Positions 1-6,306 of a stretch of 64,000 nt of DNA are shown here, piece by piece. The position numbers and the translations under genes are program-made. The notes beneath the pieces were generated by a model, which was not told where the DNA came from, did not search any database, and saw only the letters and a list, made by a program, of their open reading frames with translations. Source of the stretch: Pseudomonas capeferrum (lineage in GTDB: Bacteria > Pseudomonadota > Gammaproteobacteria > Pseudomonadales > Pseudomonadaceae); NCBI RefSeq assembly GCF_000731675.1, contig NZ_JMIT01000001.1, positions 250,712 to 314,711 of the forward strand, given 5' to 3'. Position 1 is the first letter of the stretch. Each line of letters starts with the position of its first letter.

Positions 1-411
1 CGGGATCTCGCCGCCCAGGATCACGTCGACCTGCAGCTTCGGCAGCTTGGTTTTGATCTCGGTCAGGCCCTTTTCGCCTACCAGGGCATCTGGCGAGTAG
101 CCGATGCCGTGATTGAGGATGATCCCCACCTCGGTCGTTTCGACCTCTTCGCTGTCGCGGTAGAGGTTGCGTGCAACGCACTCCAGTTCATGGCCGCGCT
201 CGGTATGCCGATTTCCGCTGAACGGGTCCGCCGCTTCACCGGTGATGCGTTCGCCGATCAGCGTGTTCATGTAGGTGAAGGCGCCGGTGCCGAATCCGGC
301 CTCGCCCTTGCCGTTCACCAGCAGGCAGTCCAGCTCGCTGCAGGTGATGATGCCTAGGCGCAGGTCCAGCCAGGCCTGGGTGCCTTGTTCGATGTCACTG
401 ACTATCTGCAT
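1..411 (-). CDS. YqaJ-type phage exonuclease, N-terminal part (runs off the window)
   Basis: The first 137 codons are present; the rest lies left of the window. The translation begins MQIVSDIEQGTQAWLDLR, the usual N-terminus of the YqaJ/lambda-exonuclease superfamily. An NRHTERGHELE helix and a SPDALV...EIKTK motif follow; these carry the acidic residues and the E-x-K of the nuclease site. The family degrades one strand of duplex DNA 5' to 3' and works with a single-strand annealing protein. Here that partner is the ERF gene just upstream, whose end overlaps this start by 17 bp. Only the catalytic end of the domain is visible, so family membership is firm and the full length is unknown. Confidence 0.85.
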   Translation of the reverse strand, partial: MQIVSDIEQGTQAWLDLRLGIITCSELDCLLVNGKGEAGFGTGAFTYMNTLIGERITGEAADPFSGNRHTERGHELECVARNLYRDSEEVETTEVGIILNHGIGYSPDALVGEKGLTEIKTKLPKLQVDVILGGEIP

Positions 412-1156
412 TTGCAGCCTCCGCAGCCTTGATGGCCTTGTTCAGTTGCGCGACCAGAATGTCGTGGCGGCCCTTCGGCACGCATTCGGCCGAGCCGTAT
501 TCGCCAATGAACCAGTCGCGGGTCGTCTGTGTGCAGCGGTCGAGCAGGGCGCTGATGCCGGCCGCCTGAACGCTGGTGACATTCGCCGTCGGCACGGCTG
601 CATGGCCATCGTCGTCCTCGCCCCGGGTGGTGAGGTTGAGCAGGGCGCTCATGACGTAGCGCTTGCCATAGCTGGTAGACGATCCGACTGCCTGGACAGC
701 GTTCTTGCTGCCGCTGGTGTCGAGCGGCAGCAGCATGGTGGTGCTTTCACGGTGGCCGGCGCGGTGCATCAGGATGCCGGTGACGCTCATGCCGCCCGGC
801 GTGTTCTCGACCTTGAAGGTGATCGCGAACCCGTGGGCCTGCATGATGGGCTTGATGACGTCGTTGATGTCCTCAAATGTTGCATAGTCGCTGCGCTTCT
901 GGCCGTTCACTACGATGGCGCCGCGCTCGGCAATGCTCGGGATGTCGCTCTGCATGGCAGCCATGGCCGCGTTGAATTCAGCCTCGGCGTCGCGGGCTTG
1001 CATGCGCTCGTGCATCGCCATCAGGCGCTCAAGCTTGTCGATGTCGCAGGTTGGGTCGGTGGCCGCCCGGCTGATTACGGCGAGGATGCTGCTGTCTGCC
1101 TGCGCGGGCGCGGCCACCTGGCGGCGCTGCTCCGGCACAATGATCGTGCTGCTCAT
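395..1156 (-). CDS. erf: ERF-family single-strand annealing recombinase
   Basis: 253 residues. The central block (DINDVIKPIMQAHGFAITFK and the following GTILMHRAGH-like strand region) and the GSSTSYGKRYVMSALLNL motif are typical of the ERF superfamily, the P22 Erf-like annealing proteins of phages. It should anneal complementary strands resected by the exonuclease encoded immediately downstream in the same leftward operon. A GAGG-type ribosome site lies about nine bases before the ATG. The C-terminal 40 residues are variable and may carry interaction surfaces. Function is assigned by family; nothing looks damaged. Confidence 0.9.
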   Translation of the reverse strand: MSSTIIVPEQRRQVAAPAQADSSILAVISRAATDPTCDIDKLERLMAMHERMQARDAEAEFNAAMAAMQSDIPSIAERGAIVVNGQKRSDYATFEDINDVIKPIMQAHGFAITFKVENTPGGMSVTGILMHRAGHRESTTMLLPLDTSGSKNAVQAVGSSTSYGKRYVMSALLNLTTRGEDDDGHAAVPTANVTSVQAAGISALLDRCTQTTRDWFIGEYGSAECVPKGRHDILVAQLNKAIKAAEAANADSQ

Positions 1157-1166
1157 GGTGGGTGCC

Positions 1167-2297
1167 TCAGTAGGAAATGGCGATGTTCGGGATCTTGCGC
1201 TGTGCGATCAGGGTGATCGCTTGCTTGGCGCATTCCTCTGTCATGCCGCCGGCGACAAAGGCCTCCAGGGCGGCGCGGTTGATGCTGGCGCGGTGTGCCT
1301 TATCGCGCTCGCGGGCCTCTTGCTGGCGAAGGATCTCGGCTGCTGCTGCATCGGCGCGGCGGCGTTCTTCCTGGCGAGCCTGCTCGGCGGCTTCCTCCTC
1401 CCGGCGGGCAGCGTCCTGGCGTTCTTGCTCCATCCGTTGCTCGGCGGCAACTCGGTCAGCCTCGGCCTGAATCCGCCCCCGCTCGGCTTGCTCGGCCTGC
1501 AGCTTGAGCTGAAGGCGCTGGTTCTCGGCTTCGCGCTCCTGCGCAGCAGCTTGGTCAATCAGCTCCTGCTCGCGGCGGGCGGCGGCTTCTCGCGCCTCCT
1601 GCTGTTCCTGAGCCACGCGCTGGCGTTCCAGCTCGACAGCGGCTTCCTGTGCCACCCGGATGCGGTCTTGTTCGGCGCGCTCTTCTGCTTCGCGGCGCAG
1701 GCGGGCCAGTTCGGCTTGCTCCGCCTCGAACTGCTCGCGCTTCTGGAGCGCTGCCCGCAAGCTGGTCAGCACCTTATCCTTGGTGTTTGCCGCTTCTGCC
1801 TCGAATTCCTCCCAGTGAGCCCCCAGTTGCATGCCTTCGGCTTCGGCAATAAGGCCTTTGAGTTGCAGGGAGTTCAGTTCGCCCAGGTCGTCTGCTAGCG
1901 TCTTCAGCCAGTTCAGGCGGTCGTTGTGGCGGTCGATGCGCGCATCCTCGGTGGCCTGCCAGTCATCCAGAGGTTTGCGCACCTCCTTCTGCCAGGATTC
2001 AAGAATGTCCCAAACCCGCTTGCGCTCAGCATCGATGCGGGCTGGCACCTTCTTCTGCTCGGCAGACAGCTCCTTGCCCTTGTTTTCGATTGCAGTCTTG
2101 GTGCGTGCAACCTCATAGGCCATCGACGCAATTTCTTTGCGGCCTTTGACCGTTTTCAGGTCCGGCACAACTGCCAAGAACTCGTCGATCTTGACGCGGA
2201 TCTGCTGCAGCCAAGGCTCAAGGCCCTTTTCAGCGCTATACACCGCCAGGGCTGTTTCCTGCGGAGGAGCGACGATCAGTTCTTTTTCTGCGGACAT
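1167..2297 (-). CDS. Phage coiled-coil protein upstream of erf
   Basis: 376 residues from the chosen start MSAEKELIVAPPQ. That start is preferred over an in-frame ATG 18 bases upstream because GGGAGAAA stands directly before it. Residues about 20-170 are mixed helical; from about 175 to 340 the protein is an almost unbroken charged coiled coil rich in E, A, R and Q. A short globular tail ends ITLIAQRKIPNIAISY. Similar long coiled-coil proteins sit beside ERF and exonuclease genes in many temperate phages of proteobacteria, which suggests a structural or accessory role in recombination. No catalytic motif is visible. Confidence 0.75.
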   Translation of the reverse strand: MSAEKELIVAPPQETALAVYSAEKGLEPWLQQIRVKIDEFLAVVPDLKTVKGRKEIASMAYEVARTKTAIENKGKELSAEQKKVPARIDAERKRVWDILESWQKEVRKPLDDWQATEDARIDRHNDRLNWLKTLADDLGELNSLQLKGLIAEAEGMQLGAHWEEFEAEAANTKDKVLTSLRAALQKREQFEAEQAELARLRREAEERAEQDRIRVAQEAAVELERQRVAQEQQEAREAAARREQELIDQAAAQEREAENQRLQLKLQAEQAERGRIQAEADRVAAEQRMEQERQDAARREEEAAEQARQEERRRADAAAAEILRQQEARERDKAHRASINRAALEAFVAGGMTEECAKQAITLIAQRKIPNIAISY

Positions 2298-2341
2298 GCG
2301 TTTCTCCCGCGCCATCCATGCGGTGGGCGCTGATTAAGTGG

Positions 2342-2458
2342 TTACTGTGTGATGGTGCCGGCCAGGGCGCTCAGGAGGAGCCAGCCGGTGCAGAAGGTGA
2401 GGGCGATGAAGCTGCCGCGCCAGGTGGCGAATCGGCGGGCACGCTGGTAGCTCGTCAT
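2342..2458 (-). CDS. Small single-span membrane protein
   Basis: 38 residues beginning MTSYQRARRFATWRGS. A basic N-terminus is followed by one hydrophobic segment (FIALTFCTGWLLLSALAG). A GAGGAG ribosome site lies about nine bases before the ATG. Its start overlaps the stop of the upstream zinc-finger-like gene (ATGA), which points to coupled translation in the early leftward operon. The topology suggests an inner-membrane peptide with N-in orientation. Function unknown. Confidence 0.55.
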   Translation of the reverse strand: MTSYQRARRFATWRGSFIALTFCTGWLLLSALAGTITQ

Positions 2459-2610
2459 GGCTGAAGGCTCCTCAGCTTTTCCTCCCGCGCCTTGATTGCG
2501 CAGTCGGCGTGCTGGGTCCGCCACCCGCCTTGGTAGCGTTCGAAGTGGCCTGCACCTTTGGCAACATGGCCGCCGCAGCGGTAGCAGGTGCCAGGGAATC
2601 GGTTCCTCAT
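2455..2610 (-). CDS. Small putative zinc-binding protein
   Basis: 51 residues (MRNRFPGTCYRCGGHVAKG...). Two cysteines in a CYRC pair, histidines at HVAKGAGHF, and a later His-Ala-Asp-Cys group could form a CxxC...H/C zinc knuckle. The protein is basic, which fits nucleic-acid contact. It lies between two genes with overlapping ends, so it is part of a translationally coupled chain. Small zinc-ribbon proteins like this are frequent in early regions of Pseudomonas phages; their targets are unknown. The call rests on the cysteine pattern and gene packing. Confidence 0.6.
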   Translation of the reverse strand: MRNRFPGTCYRCGGHVAKGAGHFERYQGGWRTQHADCAIKAREEKLRSLQP

Positions 2611-2828
2611 GCCCGAACCTCATACCCGACCGTCCACTCGCCGCACATCCACCAACTGCGGGTGACTGCCTCGGGATTCTCGATGAAGGCTTCAGCTGCA
2701 GCCCTCTTCGCGTCGAACAGAGTCGGGCCCTTGAACAGCATCAGGACGCGGTCGGCCGGCATAGCCTGAGCCTCGGGCAGTTCGGCGATCTGCTCGTCGA
2801 TGAGCGTGGTGATGGGTGGCGTGGTCAT
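2607..2828 (-). CDS. Small phage protein, unknown function
   Basis: 73 residues starting MTTPPITTLIDEQIAELP. An AGGAGG ribosome site seven bases upstream fixes this start. A central helix (FDAKRAAAEAFIENPEAV) is followed by a tryptophan-rich end (SWWMCGEWTVGYEV). No membrane segment and no family I can name. The ends overlap both neighbours by four bases or so, as expected for a compact early operon. Confidence 0.65.
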   Translation of the reverse strand: MTTPPITTLIDEQIAELPEAQAMPADRVLMLFKGPTLFDAKRAAAEAFIENPEAVTRSWWMCGEWTVGYEVRA

Positions 2829-3367
2829 GTTGCCTCCTGCTTGCGGTAGCCCTTGTCGAAGATCTCGGCGCAAATGCGCCGTGTCTCGCTGGCGTTGCTG
2901 TGCGACAGGCCTTGGTACATTTCGTCGATCAGACGCTTCCTGTCTTCAGCAGCTTTCTGCTCGGCGCTCAACTGCTCGGCTGTCCTAGCTGGCCGGAAGC
3001 GCTTGAACTCCGACGAATCAGCAAGCTCTTGGAGCTTTGGCACGAACTCTTGACCGGATGGGTCGCGGAGCACCACGCGATCAGTGCCCACATACATGAC
3101 CAGCGAGTTGACCCAGTTGGCATTGATGTCGAGGCGCTCGACTATTTCTCCAGCCGAGGGCAGGCCCTCGCCACTCCACTCGGGGCGCTTGATCAGCGGG
3201 CGATGGCAGTCTTCGATGCGCAGGCCGTACGCGGTATACAGCGGCACTGTCCACCCACGCTTGTTGTTGAACAGCAAAAGCGCCTCACCAACCTCGCGCA
3301 GGAAGTTCTGGTCCACAGGGTCAAAGTGGGTTGCCTCAGGGCAACGAGCCCAATCAATCTTGCTCAC
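2825..3367 (-). CDS. Phage hypothetical protein with C-terminal helical domain
   Basis: 180 residues, soluble. The N-terminal 110 residues are mixed alpha/beta with several aromatic residues (WARCPEATHF, NKRGWTVPLYTAYG). The C-terminal half is charged and helical (AEQLSAEQKAAEDRKRLIDEM). I do not recognise a catalytic motif. It sits in the early leftward operon between two coupled genes. Conservation of such genes in Pseudomonas phages is likely but not shown here. Confidence 0.65.
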   Translation of the reverse strand: MSKIDWARCPEATHFDPVDQNFLREVGEALLLFNNKRGWTVPLYTAYGLRIEDCHRPLIKRPEWSGEGLPSAGEIVERLDINANWVNSLVMYVGTDRVVLRDPSGQEFVPKLQELADSSEFKRFRPARTAEQLSAEQKAAEDRKRLIDEMYQGLSHSNASETRRICAEIFDKGYRKQEAT

Positions 3368-3558
3368 GCGACCTCCTTGCGCCCATCAACGATCTTGTTG
3401 AGGCGCCCGCAGTAGTGGTTGAACTCTTCGATGGTGATGCGCTGGTCGGCCAGCATTTCAGTGAGGAGCTTGAGGACCATGGCCTGCCAGGACAGTGGCG
3501 TCTCAGGGTGAGCCATGGCCTCAAGCTCTTCGTCGATCAGGACGTGAGGGCTTTTCAT
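3364..3558 (-). CDS. Small phage protein, unknown function
   Basis: 64 residues, mostly helical and acidic (MKSPHVLIDEELEAMAHPE...). Its stop overlaps the next start by four bases and its start overlaps the previous stop in the same way, so translation of the whole block is coupled. No recognisable domain. Confidence 0.6.
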   Translation of the reverse strand: MKSPHVLIDEELEAMAHPETPLSWQAMVLKLLTEMLADQRITIEEFNHYCGRLNKIVDGRKEVA

Positions 3559-3971
3559 TGAGCCTCCTCGGCCTGGGCCAGAACTCCTTCTTTGGCGACG
3601 GGTTCCAGAAGATCGCGGGCCAGCTGCTCGAACAGCTTGGCTGGGTCACGAACCGACAAGATCTCGATAGCCGAAATCTTGGCGTCTCCCTGGGTGCCTA
3701 TCGTGGTGTCCAGCAGCAGGCGACCAAGCACCGTGTTGCTGCCGCTTCCGCTCAGCTCGCACATGGCGTGCTCATCGACTGCCAGAGCCAGCCGATCGAA
3801 GGTGACGCCGACCTGCTTGCCCTTAAGCGGGAACAGGTAGTCCCGGCGTGCCAGAAGCTCGGCAACGCCGTTGTCGATCCAGATGCGCACAGCTTCCTCA
3901 TCGGCGCTTTCACTCACCGCCGGAGGCAACTGCTCATCGTAATGCCATTGTTCTGCTCGAAGTGCGCCCAT
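3555..3971 (-). CDS. Phage hypothetical protein
   Basis: 138 residues beginning MGALRAEQWHYDEQLPP. The first 50 residues are acidic. The middle has alternating strands and helices (YLFPLKGKQVGVTFDRLALAV), and the end is helical and acidic. A GGAGGCGACC stretch before the start provides a ribosome site. It may bind DNA replication or recombination partners by context only; no motif identifies it. Confidence 0.6.
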   Translation of the reverse strand: MGALRAEQWHYDEQLPPAVSESADEEAVRIWIDNGVAELLARRDYLFPLKGKQVGVTFDRLALAVDEHAMCELSGSGSNTVLGRLLLDTTIGTQGDAKISAIEILSVRDPAKLFEQLARDLLEPVAKEGVLAQAEEAQ

Positions 3972-3992
3972 GGTCGCCTCCAGGTGGTGGGT

Positions 3993-4406
3993 TCAGTCGG
4001 TGTATGCGATGTACTTGAAGCGGCCATTGCCGAATTGCTCGAAGCGGCCGCCGAAGGTGCCAATGACCTCGCGCTCAACCTCCTCGCGGGTCATGTGCGG
4101 TGGATATACCCCTTCCTTGATCATCGAGAAGTGGGTGTGAGGCACGAACCGCCAATCGACCTTGCTAGGGTCCAGCGGGCGCGGCTCTGGCGGCTGCCAT
4201 GGCTTGCCCTTGTATGCCTCAGGCGCTGGCGGCGGGTCTTCCGACTCTTCCCAGCCACAAGCCTCGCAGTAGCCGCGTGGCGCGGTGCATGCCCCGCAGG
4301 GTGGGTTGATATGGCAGCAGCAGTTCTGCACATCGTGCGATTCGATGACGCCCTCGCAGCCGTCACGGCCGCAGGTATCGCCCTCGCAATATCCGAGTTC
4401 GCTCAT
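3993..4406 (-). CDS. Cysteine-rich phage protein, probable zinc binder
   Basis: 137 residues from MSELGYCEGDTCGRDGC. At least ten cysteines and several histidines fall in the first 55 residues (CEGD-TCGRDGC, NCCCHINPPCGAC, GYCEACGW), arranged like two or three zinc knuckles. A proline-rich linker and a C-terminal half ending NGRFKYIAYTD follow. The start was chosen over a longer open frame because the upstream extension is arginine/proline-rich, unlike the rest. It is the last gene before a roughly 400-bp gap in the leftward operon. Function unknown; a protein-protein or RNA-binding role is plausible. Confidence 0.6.
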   Translation of the reverse strand: MSELGYCEGDTCGRDGCEGVIESHDVQNCCCHINPPCGACTAPRGYCEACGWEESEDPPPAPEAYKGKPWQPPEPRPLDPSKVDWRFVPHTHFSMIKEGVYPPHMTREEVEREVIGTFGGRFEQFGNGRFKYIAYTD

Positions 4407-4602
4407 GTTCGTTTGCTCGCGCGGCAACCGCATTGGTCGGGCGCCAGGCGCAGTGACCAAACTGGGCGTGAAAAGCCAGCCTGGCACCCGCCAATGCGGT
4501 CTAAGTGAAGGGAAGGGGTGCAGGCGGTGAGCGCTACCTCACATGCATCTGGTCTGGCCGGTTAGGCCCCGGATTCGCCTGCGTGTACGTCTATTAAGGT
4601 TT

Positions 4603-4650
4603 ACTGTGGTGCGCCTTAACTTGCATAAGGCTCACGGTGATGCGCTTTAA
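4603..4650. repeat. Imperfect 17-bp direct repeats (operator-like)
   Basis: ACTGTGGTGCGCCTTAA at 4603-4619 and ACGGTGATGCGCTTTAA at 4634-4650 match at 14 of 17 positions. They start 31 bp apart, close to three helical turns. The first copy also ends a TTAAGG...CCTTAA inverted pair beginning at 4594. The spacing suggests binding sites for one protein on one face of DNA. The binder is unknown, and the sequence differs from the CI operators. Confidence 0.4.
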
Positions 4651-4661
4651 ATCGATGAAAA

Positions 4662-4785
4662 CTGCATCGGTGATCCACATTCCGGGGCAAACCGGGTGAC
4701 CGGACGCCTCACCAAAGGGCGAGGCGCTACCCAGGCTCACAATTCGCGGCGATCAACTCGCGTTCAATGTGGATCACCGATGCAG
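4662..4785. repeat. Perfect 20-bp inverted repeat with 84-bp spacer
   Basis: The left arm CTGCATCGGTGATCCACATT (4662-4681) is exactly complementary to the right arm at 4766-4785. The spacer can form a hairpin from CGCCTCACC...GAGGCG and a second from CGCGG...CTCGCG. In the leftward early transcript this would fold into a long stem closing a branched loop. Confidence 0.75.
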
Positions 4786-4820
4786 CCTGCGATGGGGAGC
4801 AGGGCATCGGGCAGTTAACG

Positions 4821-5021
4821 TCAGGCTGACGTGGCGCTGGCTGACTTTGCCGTGGCGCTTGCTTGCTGCTCTACCAGCTTGCCGATGAGCACTTTCCGAT
4901 CTTCCAGCGACAGGCTCCATGCTGCGTAGTAGATGCCTTCGTCGATAGTGCCGTCGTACTCCATGGTGGAGTTCGGATCCCAGAGCTTGTACTTGATGCG
5001 GTTGGTTGGCCGCTTTGCCAT
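4821..5021 (-). CDS. Small phage protein, unknown function
   Basis: 66 residues from MAKRPTNRIKYKLWDPNSTM. A GGAGGGCAAGGCG stretch before the ATG supports this start over a longer upstream frame, which overlaps the HNH gene end. The N-terminus is basic and beta-like; the C-terminal 15 residues are a low-complexity A/S/T tail. No family recognised. Second gene of the leftward transcript after the HNH endonuclease. Confidence 0.6.
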   Translation of the reverse strand: MAKRPTNRIKYKLWDPNSTMEYDGTIDEGIYYAAWSLSLEDRKVLIGKLVEQQASATAKSASATSA

Positions 5022-5046
5022 CGCCTTGCCCTCCAGGACGGTTGAT

Positions 5047-5523
5047 TTATCCGTGGTTGGCGAATTCGCCGTGTAGCTTTTTGCGTAAAGCGCACGCCGC
5101 ACGGTCCGCCTCGTGCACATCATCGAACAAGCCGCCGTGATGAACTTGGTAGTTCAGACAGACCTGAACGTGCCACTTCCCTTGGCGCTTGTTCCAGCTG
5201 ACGTTCTTGAAGCCGGACGTGTTATGCGCACGCTTGCCTTGGTTGTGGTTGTTTTGCTGGTGGGTGCATTCGCGCAAATTCTGCCAAGCGTTGTCGTCAG
5301 TCTTGCCGTTGATATGGTCTATCTCGGCAGTCGGCCACTCACCCGTCATGTAGAACCATGCGAGCCGGTGAACCCGGTAGTTGTGCGGGGGTATCCACGT
5401 TGACAGATACCCTTTCCGATCTGGCTTACCCATGACGTAACCGTCAGACGCGCGAGTGAAAACACCGGTCTCTGGGTCGTAATGAGCGAACTGAAGAAGT
5501 TCTGCGTGAGTGATTCGACTCAT
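5047..5523 (-). CDS. HNH endonuclease with AP2-like DNA-binding domain
   Basis: 158 residues. Residues about 50-95 hold an HNH_3-type core (AEIDHINGKTDDNAWQNLRE, then CTHQQNNHNQ). Residues about 100-155 form an AP2/ERF-type domain (SGFKNVSWNKRQGKWHVQV...FDDVHEADRAAC). This architecture is that of free-standing HNH homing endonucleases such as I-HmuI relatives, which nick DNA in or near phage genes. It is the promoter-proximal gene of the leftward operon, about 225 bases downstream of PL. It could be a selfish insertion or a phage nuclease. No intron is evident next to it. Confidence 0.88.
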   Translation of the reverse strand: MSRITHAELLQFAHYDPETGVFTRASDGYVMGKPDRKGYLSTWIPPHNYRVHRLAWFYMTGEWPTAEIDHINGKTDDNAWQNLRECTHQQNNHNQGKRAHNTSGFKNVSWNKRQGKWHVQVCLNYQVHHGGLFDDVHEADRAACALRKKLHGEFANHG

Positions 5524-5575
5524 ATCTACTCCTGCTTTCCACGAGACCCTGTCGCCAAGGTCACCTGGAGAGCAT

Positions 5576-5596
5576 CCGGCCCAGTCAAAGGGCCGG
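5576..5596 (-). promoter_or_regulatory. Leader hairpin in the PL transcript
   Basis: CCGGCCC (5576-5582) and GGGCCGG (5590-5596) form a perfect 7-bp stem with a 7-base loop, about 50 bases before the HNH start and within the predicted leader of the leftward transcript. There is no U-run, so it is not a plain terminator. An antitermination (nut-like) or mRNA-stability role is possible. No N-like gene was recognised. Confidence 0.4.
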
Positions 5597-5757
5597 AAAT
5601 CTCGTTTTCTAAAGAGCTTGTTCAGGTCGGGTCCGCTTGATGCTTTCGCCTAGCGGGGCCTGGATCGGCATTTCGCTGCCGTCTGCTATCTGGCGTGTCC
5701 AGATGGTGTGAGGCTTGAGGGCCTCCGCAGTCCCTGTTCGGTGACTGCTTGAGGTGA

Positions 5758-5786
5758 AATTTAGCCTCACGCTAAAATTACGTCAA
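5758..5786 (-). promoter_or_regulatory. Predicted early leftward promoter PL
   Basis: On the minus strand TTGACG (5781-5786) and TAAATT (5758-5763) stand 17 bp apart, a near-consensus sigma-70 promoter. The first operator palindrome (5760-5776) fills the spacer and -10 box, so repressor binding would block polymerase. The transcript would run left through the HNH, recombination and exonuclease genes. Confidence 0.75.
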
Positions 5787-5838
5787 TAGCTCAGAGCTAA
5801 ATTATTTTCGCTGGGCGACAAATTACCTCGGAGCGAAA
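5760..5838. promoter_or_regulatory. OL-like repressor operator array (four sites)
   Basis: There are four copies of a 17-bp palindrome with half-sites TTTAGC/GCTAAA. The sites are TTTAGC-N5-GCTAAA at 5760-5776, AATAGC-N5-GCTAAA at 5785-5801, TTTCGC-N5-GACAAA at 5806-5822 and ATTACC-N5-GCGAAA at 5822-5838. Matches weaken from the first to the last. The best copies are the same as the sites between the repressor and Cro-like genes, so the CI-like protein should bind here. Confidence 0.75.
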
Positions 5839-5854
5839 ATTTTCCGTCTAGGGC

Positions 5855-5884
5855 TTTACGGTGGATTTAGCAGTGAGATATGCT
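5855..5884 (+). promoter_or_regulatory. Predicted promoter of the DUF1654 gene
   Basis: TTTACG (5855-5860) and TATGCT (5879-5884) with 18 bp between them form a moderate sigma-70 promoter facing right. The LexA-like box begins 12 bp after the -10 box, over the expected start and early transcribed region. Confidence 0.5.
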
Positions 5885-5895
5885 TTCCTAAAGCA

Positions 5896-5911
5896 CTGTA
5901 CGAATATACAG
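5896..5911. promoter_or_regulatory. LexA-like SOS box upstream of the DUF1654 gene
   Basis: CTGTACGAATATACAG is a 16-bp CTGT-N8-ACAG element that fits the proteobacterial LexA box. It lies 17 bp before the start codon of the 5928 gene, with the AAGGAGGGAG ribosome site in between. This predicts induction of that gene by DNA damage. Confidence 0.75.
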
Positions 5912-5927
5912 CAGTCAAGGAGGGAGA

Positions 5928-6254
5928 ATGTCCAAGCAGAAGAAGTCCACCCCCAAGCCGCGCCAGGAAATGAGCGGAGTTGAGCGGCTAGGGCTCCGCG
6001 TATCGTCGATGATTAATCACCCTCTGGCGCAGACACAGCGCTGGGTGACGATCCATCGCCTGGACACGGATGGCGACATGGAATGGGAGGAGGTGATGGG
6101 GCTGTTAGCCGAGACGCCAGAGCTTGACCTGACCTTCAATGACGATGAGAGCGTGACGGTGCGATGGGAGCTGCAGAGCGCCGAGGATCGCGACGACTTG
6201 GTCGTAGAGAAGGATTGGGAGGAGGAGAAGCTGGAGGAGGGGGCACCTTTCTGA
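5928..6254 (+). CDS. DUF1654 family protein, probably SOS-induced
   Basis: 108 residues. The core (LGLRVSSMINHPLAQTQRWV, then IHRLDTDGDMEWEEVMGLL) matches the DUF1654 family, which I know mainly from Pseudomonas and its phages. The C-terminus is strongly acidic (EKDWEEEKLEEGAPF). An AAGGAGGGAGA ribosome site precedes the ATG. The gene faces right, away from PL, and is isolated by a terminator just after its stop. The LexA-like box upstream and the operator array beside it suggest a role in the lysogeny switch or damage response. The biochemical function of the family is unknown to me. Confidence 0.85.
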   Translation: MSKQKKSTPKPRQEMSGVERLGLRVSSMINHPLAQTQRWVTIHRLDTDGDMEWEEVMGLLAETPELDLTFNDDESVTVRWELQSAEDRDDLVVEKDWEEEKLEEGAPF

Positions 6255-6258
6255 TGGG

Positions 6259-6290
6259 CAAAAAAGCCCGCATAAGGGCGGGCTCTTTGC
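6259..6290. terminator. Bidirectional terminator between DUF1654 and parA-like genes
   Basis: AGCCCGC (6265-6271) pairs with GCGGGCT (6278-6284) around a 6-base loop. On the minus strand the stem is followed by six T residues, which suits the parA-like gene ending at 6307. On the plus strand a short CTTT follows, which suits the DUF1654 gene. Confidence 0.8.
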
Positions 6291-6306
6291 TACAGATGCT
6301 GATCTT

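Larger units (their letters stand above)
4407..4820. other. Gene-free gap in the leftward early operon
   Basis: About 410 bp with no convincing coding frame, lying between two leftward genes. It holds a pair of imperfect direct repeats (4603-4619 and 4634-4650) and a perfect 20-bp inverted repeat (4662-4681 with 4766-4785). The 84 bp between the arms contains two smaller hairpins: CGCCTC...GAGGCG, and CGCG...CGCG. This looks like a regulatory or structured-RNA segment, not decayed coding DNA. Confidence 0.6.

Noticed and set aside
275-1216. Long plus-strand open frame over the recombinase genes
   Set aside because: It is antisense to the ERF gene and lies in high-GC DNA where such frames are common; no ribosome site and low-complexity product.
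5524-5757. An N-like antiterminator gene in the PL leader
   Set aside because: No frame with a ribosome site in this region; only a hairpin was found.
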